64,000 nt of DNA from NCBI GenBank assembly GCA_900316955.1, contig ONEX01000005.1, positions 1-64,000 on the forward strand. Reading direction: 5' to 3'. The DNA is from an uncultured Bacteroidales bacterium (GTDB lineage: Bacteria; Bacteroidota; Bacteroidia; Bacteroidales; UBA932). Position numbers and translations under genes: made by a program. Positions 8,082 to 15,280 of this stretch are shown piece by piece; position 1 is the first letter of the stretch, and each line of letters opens with the position of its first letter. A model generated the notes under the pieces. The model was not told the origin of the DNA. It saw nothing but the letters and a program-made list of their open reading frames with translations, and did not search any database.

Positions 8082-8960
8082 ATGAGGGAAAACGAGAATA
8101 GCACGATTGGGGATCTGATGATCTGGGTGACGGTCCTGGGGGCGGGGACGTTCGCTTTGGAGGGCCTGTGTGTGCACTTCATCGGCAAGGACTGGTTGAA
8201 AATCGTCTTTTTCCTGCTTGGTGTGCTTGTCCTGATCCGGGAGTCTGTCGTCGAGTGGCGGAAGCCAGGCAAATCGGCCGGGGCGGCCAAGTCGGCCCAG
8301 GTCGATAATAAGTCGGCCCAGGTCGAAAGTAGGTCGGGCAAGGTTGATAGCCTCTCGGGCCAGGCCGATAGCCAGTCGGGCCGGGCCGTGGGGAAATTGA
8401 CCTGGGCGGAGGCGACGAAAGTTTGTTCGATGGCGTTGACTGTTTTCCCAATCGTTTTCCTGCCGGGCAGCAATACCAGCCCGCTGGGCAAGGCGCTTTT
8501 GCTGATCGCGTTCTTCCCGCTGATGGTCTACGGCCTGTACCGCAGCCGGCGCAAGGAGGAGGCGGAGGCCCGGAAGGAGGAGGAGCGGCTGCGGGCGCCG
8601 TTGGTGCTGCGGGATCAGGTGGCGCGCTCGGCCCGGAAGGTTTTCATCGTCTGTGCCCATGCCCGGGAGGTGGACCTGCATTTCGAGGTGGACGACCGGA
8701 TGTTCCTGTACAGCCTGCCCGACGGCCGTTTCTTGGTGCTGTTCCGGAAAGATGTCCCCCTGGATGCCTTCCTGGGTACATTGGCCGATTTCCGGACCGA
8801 GGTCGATGCCGATGAGGACGCCATCGGCTGCTACGGTCTTCCGCACGACGGCCCCCGGCCCGACCTGCCGCTGGTTTTCGTGTGCAACAAGGATATGGAG
8901 AGCCGTCCGTTCGAGTTCGATCCGTCGACAGTTCCCATTTCTGCGGCGGTTCCGGTGTAG
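8082..8960 (+). CDS. two-helix membrane protein with heptad repeats, unknown function
   Basis: A 292-aa protein. The ATG at 8082 is chosen because a TATATTTG promoter ends 4 bp upstream, which rules out the earlier in-frame codon. One pair of hydrophobic helices lies near residues 8-60. Five 7-residue repeats of the type KSAQVDN follow, and then a second hydrophobic pair (VCSMALTVFPIVFL and LLIAFFPLMVYGLY). After a charged RRKEEAEARKEEE stretch comes a soluble domain of about 110 residues. I do not recognise the family. The two-plus-two helices with a cytosolic tail suggest an inner-membrane protein, possibly sensing or regulatory. Confidence 0.7.
   Translation: MRENENSTIGDLMIWVTVLGAGTFALEGLCVHFIGKDWLKIVFFLLGVLVLIRESVVEWRKPGKSAGAAKSAQVDNKSAQVESRSGKVDSLSGQADSQSGRAVGKLTWAEATKVCSMALTVFPIVFLPGSNTSPLGKALLLIAFFPLMVYGLYRSRRKEEAEARKEEERLRAPLVLRDQVARSARKVFIVCAHAREVDLHFEVDDRMFLYSLPDGRFLVLFRKDVPLDAFLGTLADFRTEVDADEDAIGCYGLPHDGPRPDLPLVFVCNKDMESRPFEFDPSTVPISAAVPV
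8289..8393 (+). repeat. five 21-bp tandem repeats inside the membrane-protein gene
   Basis: Five in-frame 21-bp units starting at 8289, 8310, 8331, 8352 and 8373 encode the heptad repeats. The first two are almost identical in DNA, so copy number could change by slippage without a frameshift. Confidence 0.8.
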
Positions 8961-8986
8961 GGGGCGTTTCTTTCGGAGAAAAACAC

Positions 8987-8994
8987 TATTTTTG
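8987..8994 (+). promoter_or_regulatory. promoter element of the GH2 gene, nearly leaderless
   Basis: TATTTTTG ends 4 bp before the ATG at 8999, in the short gap after the previous stop codon. Confidence 0.65.
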
Positions 8995-8998
8995 CGAT

Positions 8999-11554
8999 AT
9001 GAAAAAGGGTTTTTCTATCGCAAGGGCTATGCTTGCGCCCATGGTAAGGTCCCTGGTCGCGCCCATGGCCGTGGCCATGCTGGCCGCCGTGGCCTGTACG
9101 CCGGAGCTGGAGGTCACCGGGGAGTGGGGGTTGTATCTGGAGCCCGCGGCCGCGGCAACAGCCTGCCCCGCGGTGCCGGTCGATTCACTCCTGGGGGAGC
9201 GGGCGGATTCGCTGTTTGCCGACAGCATCGTCCTGCCCGGGACGACGGACCTGGCCGGGAAGGGGATGGCGGCGCCGGATCCGCAGTATGGCCTGCCCGT
9301 GGAAACCGGGCGGCTGACGCGCCGGCATTCGTTCGTGGGCAAGGCCTGGTACCGGAAGAAGATAGTAGCGCCGTATGTGTGGCGGGACAAGGAGCTGGCG
9401 CTGTACCTGGAGCGCACCAAGGCGACGACCTTGTACCTGGACGGCGCCCTGGTGGACTCCTGCAATGACGTGTCCACGCCGCAGCTCTACCGCCTGGGCA
9501 AGCTGAAACCGGGCGTGCATACGCTCACCCTCTGCGTGGACAATGGCGGGGGCGTGCCGATGCAGGTGATCAAGAACTCCCACCTCTATTCGGACGACAC
9601 CCAGACGAACTGGAACGGCGTCATCGGCCGGATCGAGTTCGGGCCGGTGGAGGAGTTTTCCGAGCTGCTTCCGGTTCCGGAGATGCCGCGGCTGGAGGTT
9701 GTGGGCTGTCAGTTCCGGGCCGACGGGCATCCGGTCTTCCTCCGCGGCAAGCACGACGCCTGCGTGTTCCCGTTGACGGGGCACACGCCCATGGACAAAC
9801 CCACCTGGATCCATTACTTCCAGCGCTGCAAGGATTACGGTATCAATCATGTCCGGTTCCATTCCTGGTGCCCGCCGGAGGCCGCTTTCGCCGCCGCGGA
9901 CGAGCTCGGGATCTACCTCCAGCCGGAGCTCCCGTTCTGGGGGACGCTGGAAGGGGAGGAACTGGTCTCGTTCCTGACGAAGGAAGGCCTGAACATCGTC
10001 CGCACCTATGGACGCCATCCCTCCTTCGCGCTGTTCTCCCTGGGCAACGAGCTCTGGGGCGATCCGGCGGTGATGCGGGAGATGGTCGATACCTTCCGCG
10101 CCGAAGCCCCGCAGATCCTGTACACCAACGGCACGAACGCGTACCTGGGCTGGCAGGGTTATGTCGATGGCATGGACTTCTTCGCTACCTGCCGCACCAA
10201 GGGCGAGGCGTACGGCGAGTATGACACCCACGTCCGAAGCTCCTTCGCTTTCTGCGACGCGAAGGACGGCGGCATCCTGAACCATTTCTATCCCGGCACG
10301 ATGCGGAACTACCACCAGGCGATCCTGGACGTGCCGATGCCGGTGATCAGCCACGAGACGGGCCAGTTCCAGAGCTATCCCGATTACGCGCAGATCGACA
10401 AGTACACCGGCCCGCTGGCTCCGTACAACTTGATGGAGTTCCGCCGCCGGCTCGGAGCGGCAGGCATGGCGGACCAGGCCGAGGACTTCCGACGCGCCTC
10501 CGTCCGCTGGGCCCTCGAGCTGTACAAGGCCGATGTGGAGATGTGCCTGCGGACCCCGGGCCTCGGCGGCTTCCAACTGCTGGACATCCAGGACTATCCC
10601 GGCCAGGGATCGGCCTATGTGGGGATGATGGACGCGTTCCTGGAGGACAAGGACACCCTCATCGCGCCCACCTGGAAGAACTTCTGCGGCGAGATGGTCC
10701 CGCTGGCGGAGTTCCAGAAATACTGCTGGACCACGGACGAGGTGTTCGAGGCCCATCTGCTGGTGTCCAAGTTCACCCCGAAGCCGCTCAACGGCGTGGC
10801 CTGGATCCTGGATCTGGGCGGGGACGTGAAGTCGGGCGGCGTGGACTGGTATTCCGAGGAGGGGCTCCTGAACCTGGAGACGGTGCGCACGGAACTGCCC
10901 CAGGTGGAGAAGGCCACCGCCGGGACTTTCTACGTGGACGCCTATTCCGGAGAGGAGCTCGTCCGGAACCGTTGGCCCATCTGGGTGTACCCCGCCCACA
11001 ACCAGCCGGACAGGAGCGGAATCACCATCGTCCGGAAGCTGGACAAGGCGGCCCGGAAGGCCCTGGAGGCGGGGGAGAAGGTGCTCCTGATGCCCGCCGA
11101 CACGACGAACACGGTGGGCGGTCTCTTCCAGACCGACTACTGGAACTACCGGATGTTCAAGCAGATATGCGAGAGCAACGGCAAGCCCGTGTCGCCCGGC
11201 ACCCTGGGCATCCTCACGGACCCGGCGCACCCGCTGTTCCGGGAGTTCCCGACCGAGGAACACACCGATTGGCAGTGGTTCCCGGTCCTGAAGGCTTCCC
11301 GGCCGATGATCCTGGACGCCCTGCGGGGGTACAGGCCCATCGTCCAGGTGATCGACAACGTGGAACGGAACCATCGGCTCGGACTCGTGTTCGAGTTCGC
11401 GGTGGGGAAGGGGAAGCTGCTGGTGTGCTGCTCCGACCTGGAGAGCACGCTGGAGTACCCGGAGGGCCGGCAGTTCTACAAGGCCGTCCTGGATTATATG
11501 CGTTCCGATGACTTCCAGCCGTCGGTGGAATTGGATGATAAACTCTCCCTATGA
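8999..11554 (+). CDS. glycoside hydrolase family 2-type enzyme
   Basis: An 851-aa exported protein. The start at 8999 follows a promoter directly and gives a signal peptide with a lipobox-like AAVAC. Domain order is an N-terminal sugar-binding jelly roll (about 40-230), a TIM barrel (about 235-560) and a C-terminal region of about 290 residues. Catalytic candidates are the acid/base Glu351 in GNELWGD and the nucleophile Glu453 in SHETGQ. The exact specificity (galactosidase, glucuronidase or other) cannot be read from sequence. The next gene, an esterase-GH43 fusion, overlaps its stop by 4 bp, so both probably act on the same branched glycan. Confidence 0.85.
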   Translation: MKKGFSIARAMLAPMVRSLVAPMAVAMLAAVACTPELEVTGEWGLYLEPAAAATACPAVPVDSLLGERADSLFADSIVLPGTTDLAGKGMAAPDPQYGLPVETGRLTRRHSFVGKAWYRKKIVAPYVWRDKELALYLERTKATTLYLDGALVDSCNDVSTPQLYRLGKLKPGVHTLTLCVDNGGGVPMQVIKNSHLYSDDTQTNWNGVIGRIEFGPVEEFSELLPVPEMPRLEVVGCQFRADGHPVFLRGKHDACVFPLTGHTPMDKPTWIHYFQRCKDYGINHVRFHSWCPPEAAFAAADELGIYLQPELPFWGTLEGEELVSFLTKEGLNIVRTYGRHPSFALFSLGNELWGDPAVMREMVDTFRAEAPQILYTNGTNAYLGWQGYVDGMDFFATCRTKGEAYGEYDTHVRSSFAFCDAKDGGILNHFYPGTMRNYHQAILDVPMPVISHETGQFQSYPDYAQIDKYTGPLAPYNLMEFRRRLGAAGMADQAEDFRRASVRWALELYKADVEMCLRTPGLGGFQLLDIQDYPGQGSAYVGMMDAFLEDKDTLIAPTWKNFCGEMVPLAEFQKYCWTTDEVFEAHLLVSKFTPKPLNGVAWILDLGGDVKSGGVDWYSEEGLLNLETVRTELPQVEKATAGTFYVDAYSGEELVRNRWPIWVYPAHNQPDRSGITIVRKLDKAARKALEAGEKVLLMPADTTNTVGGLFQTDYWNYRMFKQICESNGKPVSPGTLGILTDPAHPLFREFPTEEHTDWQWFPVLKASRPMILDALRGYRPIVQVIDNVERNHRLGLVFEFAVGKGKLLVCCSDLESTLEYPEGRQFYKAVLDYMRSDDFQPSVELDDKLSL

Positions 11555-13353
11555 AGATAAGATTGCTTTTCGTGGCCGCGCTGACGGCCGTGGTTTCCTG
11601 CGCTCCCCGCGAGCGGGTTCCGGCCGCGCCGGACTATGCCTCGCCCGAGGCGTGGTACGCCGTCGACCGCGGGGCGGACGTGGACCTGTTCTACATCAGC
11701 TCCACGGAGACTTTTGATGATACGGTGGGCCGGAAGGTGTACCATTTCGCGCAGGCGGCGGACTCCGCGGCCTGCCCCGGCATGCGCGCCGAGATGGAGG
11801 GCGTGGACCGGATCCTCTCCGGCGGTCTGAATTTCTATTCGCCCTACTATCGGCAGATGACCATGGAAACCTACCTGGATACGGCCCTGATCGACAGCCG
11901 CTTCCCGGTGGCGATGGGCGATGTCCGCGCGGCGTTCAAGCACTATGTCGACAACCTCTCCGACGGCCGGCCCTTCGTCCTGGCGGGCTTCAGCCAGGGC
12001 GGCGAGGTCCTCGTGGAACTGCTGAAGGAACTGCCCGACAGCCTGCAGGACCGCCTCGTCGCGGCCTATGTCCTGGGGTGGAAGATCACCCCGGAGGACC
12101 TCGCCGCCTCCGCCATCCGGCCCGCCCAGGGCGCCGACGACACCGGTGTCACCATCTGCTACAATTCCGTCGATGCGCCCGAGCACGCCAGCTTCGTGAG
12201 CAGCGGCAACACCGTCGCCATCAACCCGGTGAACTGGTGCACGGACGCCACCCCGGCGGTCTTGTTCGATTCCCTGACGGTCACCCTGGACCCGGAAACG
12301 AAGCTCCTCCTGGTCGATGGCTTCGAGGGCACCGGCTACGCCTGGAAGCCCTACTTCGAGGACGGCTGCTACCATACCTTCGAGATCCGCTGGTACGGGG
12401 AGTCCCTGCGGGAGAACATCGCCGAGCGGTGCGAGGCGTACCAGGTGGCGCACACGAGCGGCAACCCGCTCTTCGATGGCTGGTATGCGGACCCGGAGGC
12501 GGTGGTCTTCGACCAGGAATACTGGATCTATCCCACCTATTCGCATCCCTACGAGGAGCAGCTGTTCATGGACGCGTTCTCGTCGAAGGACCTGGTGCAT
12601 TGGACCAAGCACGACAAGGTGCTGTCGAAGGATAACATTTCCTGGCTCTGGCGGGCCCTGTGGGCGCCTTCCGTAGTCCGGAAAGACGGTCGGTATTACC
12701 TTTATTTCGGGGCGAACGACATGCACGAGAAAGGGGAGGGCGGCATCGGCGTCGCCGTGGCGGACAACCCCGCCGGCCCGTTCAAGGACGCCCTCGGGCA
12801 TCCGCTCGTGGACGAGGTCGTGAACGGGGCGCAGCCCATCGACCAGTTCGTCTTCCTGGATGACGACGGGACGTACTACATGTACTACGGCGGCTGGGGG
12901 CACTGCAACCTGGTGAAGCTGGGGGACGACCTGATGAGCCTCGTTCCTTTCAAGGATGGAAGCATCTACAAGGAAGTGACGCCGCAGGGCTATGTGGAGG
13001 GTCCTTTCATGCTCAAGCGGAACGGGACGTACTACTTCATGTGGAGCGAAGGCGGCTGGACCGGCCCCGACTACCATGTGGCCTACGCCCGTGCCGACAG
13101 TCCCTTCGGCCCCTTCCGGCGGGAAGGGACGATCCTCGAGTCCGACCCGGCCGTCGCCACCGGCGCCGGCCACCACTCCGTCATCCGCGGCCGCGGCGAG
13201 GACGAGTACTACATCGTCTATCATCGGCACCCGCTCGGCGCCACCGACGGCAACAACCGCGTCGTGTGCATCGAACGGCTCCATTTCGACGACTCCGGCC
13301 GCATCCTCCCCGTGCGGATCACCTTCGAGGGCGTTCCGGCCTCGCGGCTCTAG
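11551..13353 (+). CDS. DUF3089 alpha/beta-hydrolase fused to GH43
   Basis: A 600-aa lipoprotein (signal ending VVSC) with two enzyme-like domains. Residues 25-290 resemble DUF3089, an alpha/beta-hydrolase-like family, with nucleophile elbow GFSQGG at Ser148 and an early YASPEAWYA segment. Residues 305-600 form a GH43 five-bladed propeller with plausible catalytic Asp314 (WYADPE), Asp431 (QPIDQF) and Glu483 (GYVEGPF). GH43 enzymes are mostly arabinofuranosidases or xylosidases; the first domain may remove an ester from the same glycan, which is inference. It overlaps the GH2 gene by ATGA, which implies translational coupling. Confidence 0.85.
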   Translation: MKIRLLFVAALTAVVSCAPRERVPAAPDYASPEAWYAVDRGADVDLFYISSTETFDDTVGRKVYHFAQAADSAACPGMRAEMEGVDRILSGGLNFYSPYYRQMTMETYLDTALIDSRFPVAMGDVRAAFKHYVDNLSDGRPFVLAGFSQGGEVLVELLKELPDSLQDRLVAAYVLGWKITPEDLAASAIRPAQGADDTGVTICYNSVDAPEHASFVSSGNTVAINPVNWCTDATPAVLFDSLTVTLDPETKLLLVDGFEGTGYAWKPYFEDGCYHTFEIRWYGESLRENIAERCEAYQVAHTSGNPLFDGWYADPEAVVFDQEYWIYPTYSHPYEEQLFMDAFSSKDLVHWTKHDKVLSKDNISWLWRALWAPSVVRKDGRYYLYFGANDMHEKGEGGIGVAVADNPAGPFKDALGHPLVDEVVNGAQPIDQFVFLDDDGTYYMYYGGWGHCNLVKLGDDLMSLVPFKDGSIYKEVTPQGYVEGPFMLKRNGTYYFMWSEGGWTGPDYHVAYARADSPFGPFRREGTILESDPAVATGAGHHSVIRGRGEDEYYIVYHRHPLGATDGNNRVVCIERLHFDDSGRILPVRITFEGVPASRL

Positions 13354-13433
13354 GCGGGCGGCGGGCCCCGCCCGGGGGCGGGGCCACGGACAGGGCATTA
13401 GCGCCCGGCCCGCGAAAAATCCGGAAAGATTGC

Positions 13434-13462
13434 TTGCAAATCAACGAAAATTGTTAACTTTG
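13434..13462 (+). promoter_or_regulatory. tRNA-Arg promoter
   Basis: TTG (13434-13436) and TAACTTTG (13455-13462) are separated by 18 bp and lie 19 bp before the tRNA. Confidence 0.75.
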
Positions 13463-13481
13463 CAATCCCTTAACCGGGAAT

Positions 13482-13553
13482 GCCCCTGTAGTTTAAAGGA
13501 TAGAATTTCAGATTCCGGTTCTGACGGTCCCGGTTCGATTCCGAGCGGGGGTA
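13482..13553 (+). tRNA. tRNA-Arg (anticodon CCG)
   Basis: A 72-nt cloverleaf. The acceptor GCCCCUG pairs with CGGGGGU, the anticodon stem is UCAGA/UCUGA with loop UUCCGGU, and the T loop is UUCGAUU. The anticodon is CCG. One T-stem pair (C-A) is mismatched. CCA is not encoded. Confidence 0.88.
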
Positions 13554-13558
13554 CACGG

Positions 13559-13588
13559 AAAGCCAGGCTTCATCGCCTGGCTTTTTCT
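13559..13588 (+). terminator. terminator after tRNA-Arg
   Basis: AGCCAGGC (13561-13568), loop TTCATC and GCCTGGCT (13575-13582) are followed by five T residues. Confidence 0.9.
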
Positions 13589-13610
13589 GTTATTTGGGGA
13601 GCGGCCAGTG

Positions 13611-13762
13611 GGGTTGGGAACATGGACGTTTATAACATACTGTTATTCAGATTGTTACATAATGGATAGTACCAAGCCTGCTATTTTTGGGGAGGGTTGA
13701 GAACCAGCGGTTTTGCAAGTGATTGAGAATCAGTCGAGTATAAATAGTTCGGTTCCCAACCC
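13611..13762. repeat. 11-bp inverted repeats flanking a promoter-like element
   Basis: GGGTTGGGAAC (13611-13621) and GTTCCCAACCC (13752-13762) are a perfect 11-bp inverted repeat around 130 bp. The enclosed DNA holds TATTTTTG (13682-13689) and a related GGTTGAGAAC (13695-13704). The layout resembles an invertible promoter (inverton). No recombinase is visible in the window. Confidence 0.4.
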
Positions 13763-13962
13763 TGTGTAACCTATTTCAGGACAGGGTCACCTGCACTGCC
13801 TTCCAAGATTGATTCTGTGTAAACGTGGAGAAACGACTCACTCCTTTCGCTCGTAGAAGTATCCGGGTGTAGTCCTATCCCCGTAGTCATGCAGGTCAAG
13901 GCGCTTGACATCAGCAGAGGAATGCCGGGCAGCGGCATCGTCCGCCATGTTTCGCGGGCTTT
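13763..13962. other. gene-free stretch before the ankyrin gene
   Basis: About 200 bp between the inverted repeat and the ankyrin promoter. I see no gene; a small hairpin (ATGCCG/CGGCAT) lies near 13922-13938. Confidence 0.5.
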
Positions 13963-13990
13963 TTGTTTTGATTTGGAATCACTATCTTTG
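13963..13990 (+). promoter_or_regulatory. promoter of the ankyrin-repeat gene
   Basis: TTG (13963-13965) and TATCTTTG (13983-13990) with a 17-bp gap, 20 bp before the ATG. Confidence 0.65.
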
Positions 13991-14010
13991 AATCGAATAG
14001 ACCAGATAGT

Positions 14011-14688
14011 ATGAAAAAACTCTTTCTTGCAATTCGGCATAACGACCTTCAACAGGTCAAGGACATCATCAGCAAAAAACCGGATCTGGTTCATTGCACG
14101 GCCAAACAGCCGCCCAAGAAGGATGACGGGCAATCTCCTTTGCAGGTTGCTTTGAAGACGGGCAACTTCGATATTGCCGATTATTTGCTCGATATGGGGG
14201 CGGATCCCAATTTCATGGAATCGGAGAACTGCGTTTACAATGATTGGAGGGCGCCTGCGTTGCACGATGCCATCTGCGCCGCTGTTATGGAATCCAGATG
14301 GAGTGTGAAAAGAGGAGGATGGGGTGGTAAACCAGTCTATTATGAGGTAATGTCCAAACCTGAAGTAACCGAACACGCATACCGTGTTCTGGAAAGAATG
14401 ATTTCTTTAGGAGGCGATGTCAATAAGCTTGATTCGCTTGGAGATAATTCCATATGGCGATTCTTCATGGAGGCGCATCATATCATTCCCCGAGATGATG
14501 AAGACACAATCTATCAGTTTTCTGAGGAAGTGCACAGTGACCTTCTCAGAATCCTGAAACTTCTGAAATCTTCCGGAGCTCGCTTTGATGTCGTCAGACC
14601 GGATTTAGGCTGGACGGTAAAAGAGATGTTTAACAAAGGCGCCACTAAAATTCTTCTTGAAGAGATTACTGCCTGGAATGGAGATTAA
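14011..14688 (+). CDS. ankyrin-repeat protein
   Basis: A 225-aa cytoplasmic protein with no signal peptide. Ankyrin repeats are visible at residues 1-75 (AIRHNDLQQVKDIISKKPDL and SPLQVALKTGNFDIADYLLD, ending MGADPN) and less clearly around 85-190 (LGGDVNKLDSLGDN and SSGARFDV). Ankyrin repeats bind proteins; the partner is unknown. The gene is visibly A+T-richer than the enzyme genes on either side and is surrounded by repeats, consistent with acquired DNA. Its stop codon overlaps a 19-bp tandem duplication. Confidence 0.85.
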   Translation: MKKLFLAIRHNDLQQVKDIISKKPDLVHCTAKQPPKKDDGQSPLQVALKTGNFDIADYLLDMGADPNFMESENCVYNDWRAPALHDAICAAVMESRWSVKRGGWGGKPVYYEVMSKPEVTEHAYRVLERMISLGGDVNKLDSLGDNSIWRFFMEAHHIIPRDDEDTIYQFSEEVHSDLLRILKLLKSSGARFDVVRPDLGWTVKEMFNKGATKILLEEITAWNGD

Positions 14689-14724
14689 GGGTTAGGGATA
14701 ACGTCAAGGGTTAGGGATAACGTC
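14687..14724 (+). repeat. 19-bp tandem duplication
   Basis: AAGGGTTAGGGATAACGTC occurs twice head to tail (14687-14705 and 14706-14724), beginning inside the ankyrin gene's TAA. Confidence 0.9.
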
Positions 14725-14791
14725 TCTGAGTGCCCAAATTCTATCGAGATCTTCGAGAAATTGGTTCGATATTACTCCGGTTGCGGGTACG

Positions 14792-14826
14792 AAAAAAGGC
14801 TGACGCATCACGCGCCAGCCTTTTTT
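14792..14826. terminator. bidirectional terminator hairpin
   Basis: Six A, GGCTG, an internal loop, CAGCC and six T make a symmetric hairpin usable from either strand, about 100 bp after the ankyrin gene. Confidence 0.65.
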
Positions 14827-14870
14827 CGCTGTCTGGAGGTCGGGAAACCGGGTGACTCTTATGCCGCTGA

Positions 14871-14985
14871 GGGGGTTAGCACGTGTGCAAATGCAATTAA
14901 TTGATAATTAGGTAGTTGGGTTTTACTGCGTGCTGACCCGTCACATTTATTCGAGGGCTTAGCACGCTCCCGTGCTGACCCCTCC
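14871..14985. repeat. alternating inverted 10-mers
   Basis: GGTTAGCACG at 14874, CGTGCTGACC at 14929, GCTTAGCACG at 14957 and CGTGCTGACC at 14971 alternate in orientation. The last two form a tight hairpin with a 4-nt loop. They lie just upstream of the second 9-mer array. Confidence 0.6.
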
Positions 14986-15000
14986 AACAGTCATCACGAT

Positions 15001-15163
15001 GGCGCAGGTCCCCATACCTTTTGGCGCAGGTGAGGAAAAGAGGGCAGGACCTGCGCCACAGGAGCGCATGAGAGACGGATTCGTGGCGCAGGTCCCCCAT
15101 CAAAAAACACACCTGCGCCGAAAACCATCGACACCTGCGCCAAGAATAGGCAGGACCTGCGCC
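15001..15163. repeat. dyad-symmetric 9-mer array, copy 2
   Basis: Seven exact 9-mers: GGCGCAGGT starts at 15001, 15023 and 15085, and ACCTGCGCC at 15049, 15111, 15133 and 15155. Each spacing equals that of the array at 7501-7663, and only the outermost left copy is missing. The axis of symmetry is 15071. The central 27-nt spacer is partly conserved between the two arrays (GGAG and GATT), while the 13-nt spacers differ. Confidence 0.9.
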
Positions 15164-15240
15164 AAGCGGCCGGAACCGTCCATTCTCAGGTAGAACAATT
15201 GGTAGTTCAATTTTTCACAACATTCTTGCAAGATTATTGT

Positions 15241-15248
15241 TATCTTTG
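15241..15248 (+). promoter_or_regulatory. promoter element of the orphan lipoprotein gene
   Basis: TATCTTTG, 32 bp before the ATG at 15281. Confidence 0.6.
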
Positions 15249-15280
15249 ATTTTACTTGATGTAAATGGACAGATAAGTAT

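Noticed and set aside
13771-14376. Minus-strand open frame of 201 aa overlapping the ankyrin gene
   Set aside because: It has no promoter or domain, and the plus-strand ankyrin repeats and promoter explain the DNA.
14763-14790. tRNA-like remnant (GGTTCGAT...GCGGGTAC) before a terminator-like hairpin, a possible attachment-site duplicate of tRNA-Arg
   Set aside because: The T stem does not pair and identity with the tRNA 3' end is short and interrupted.
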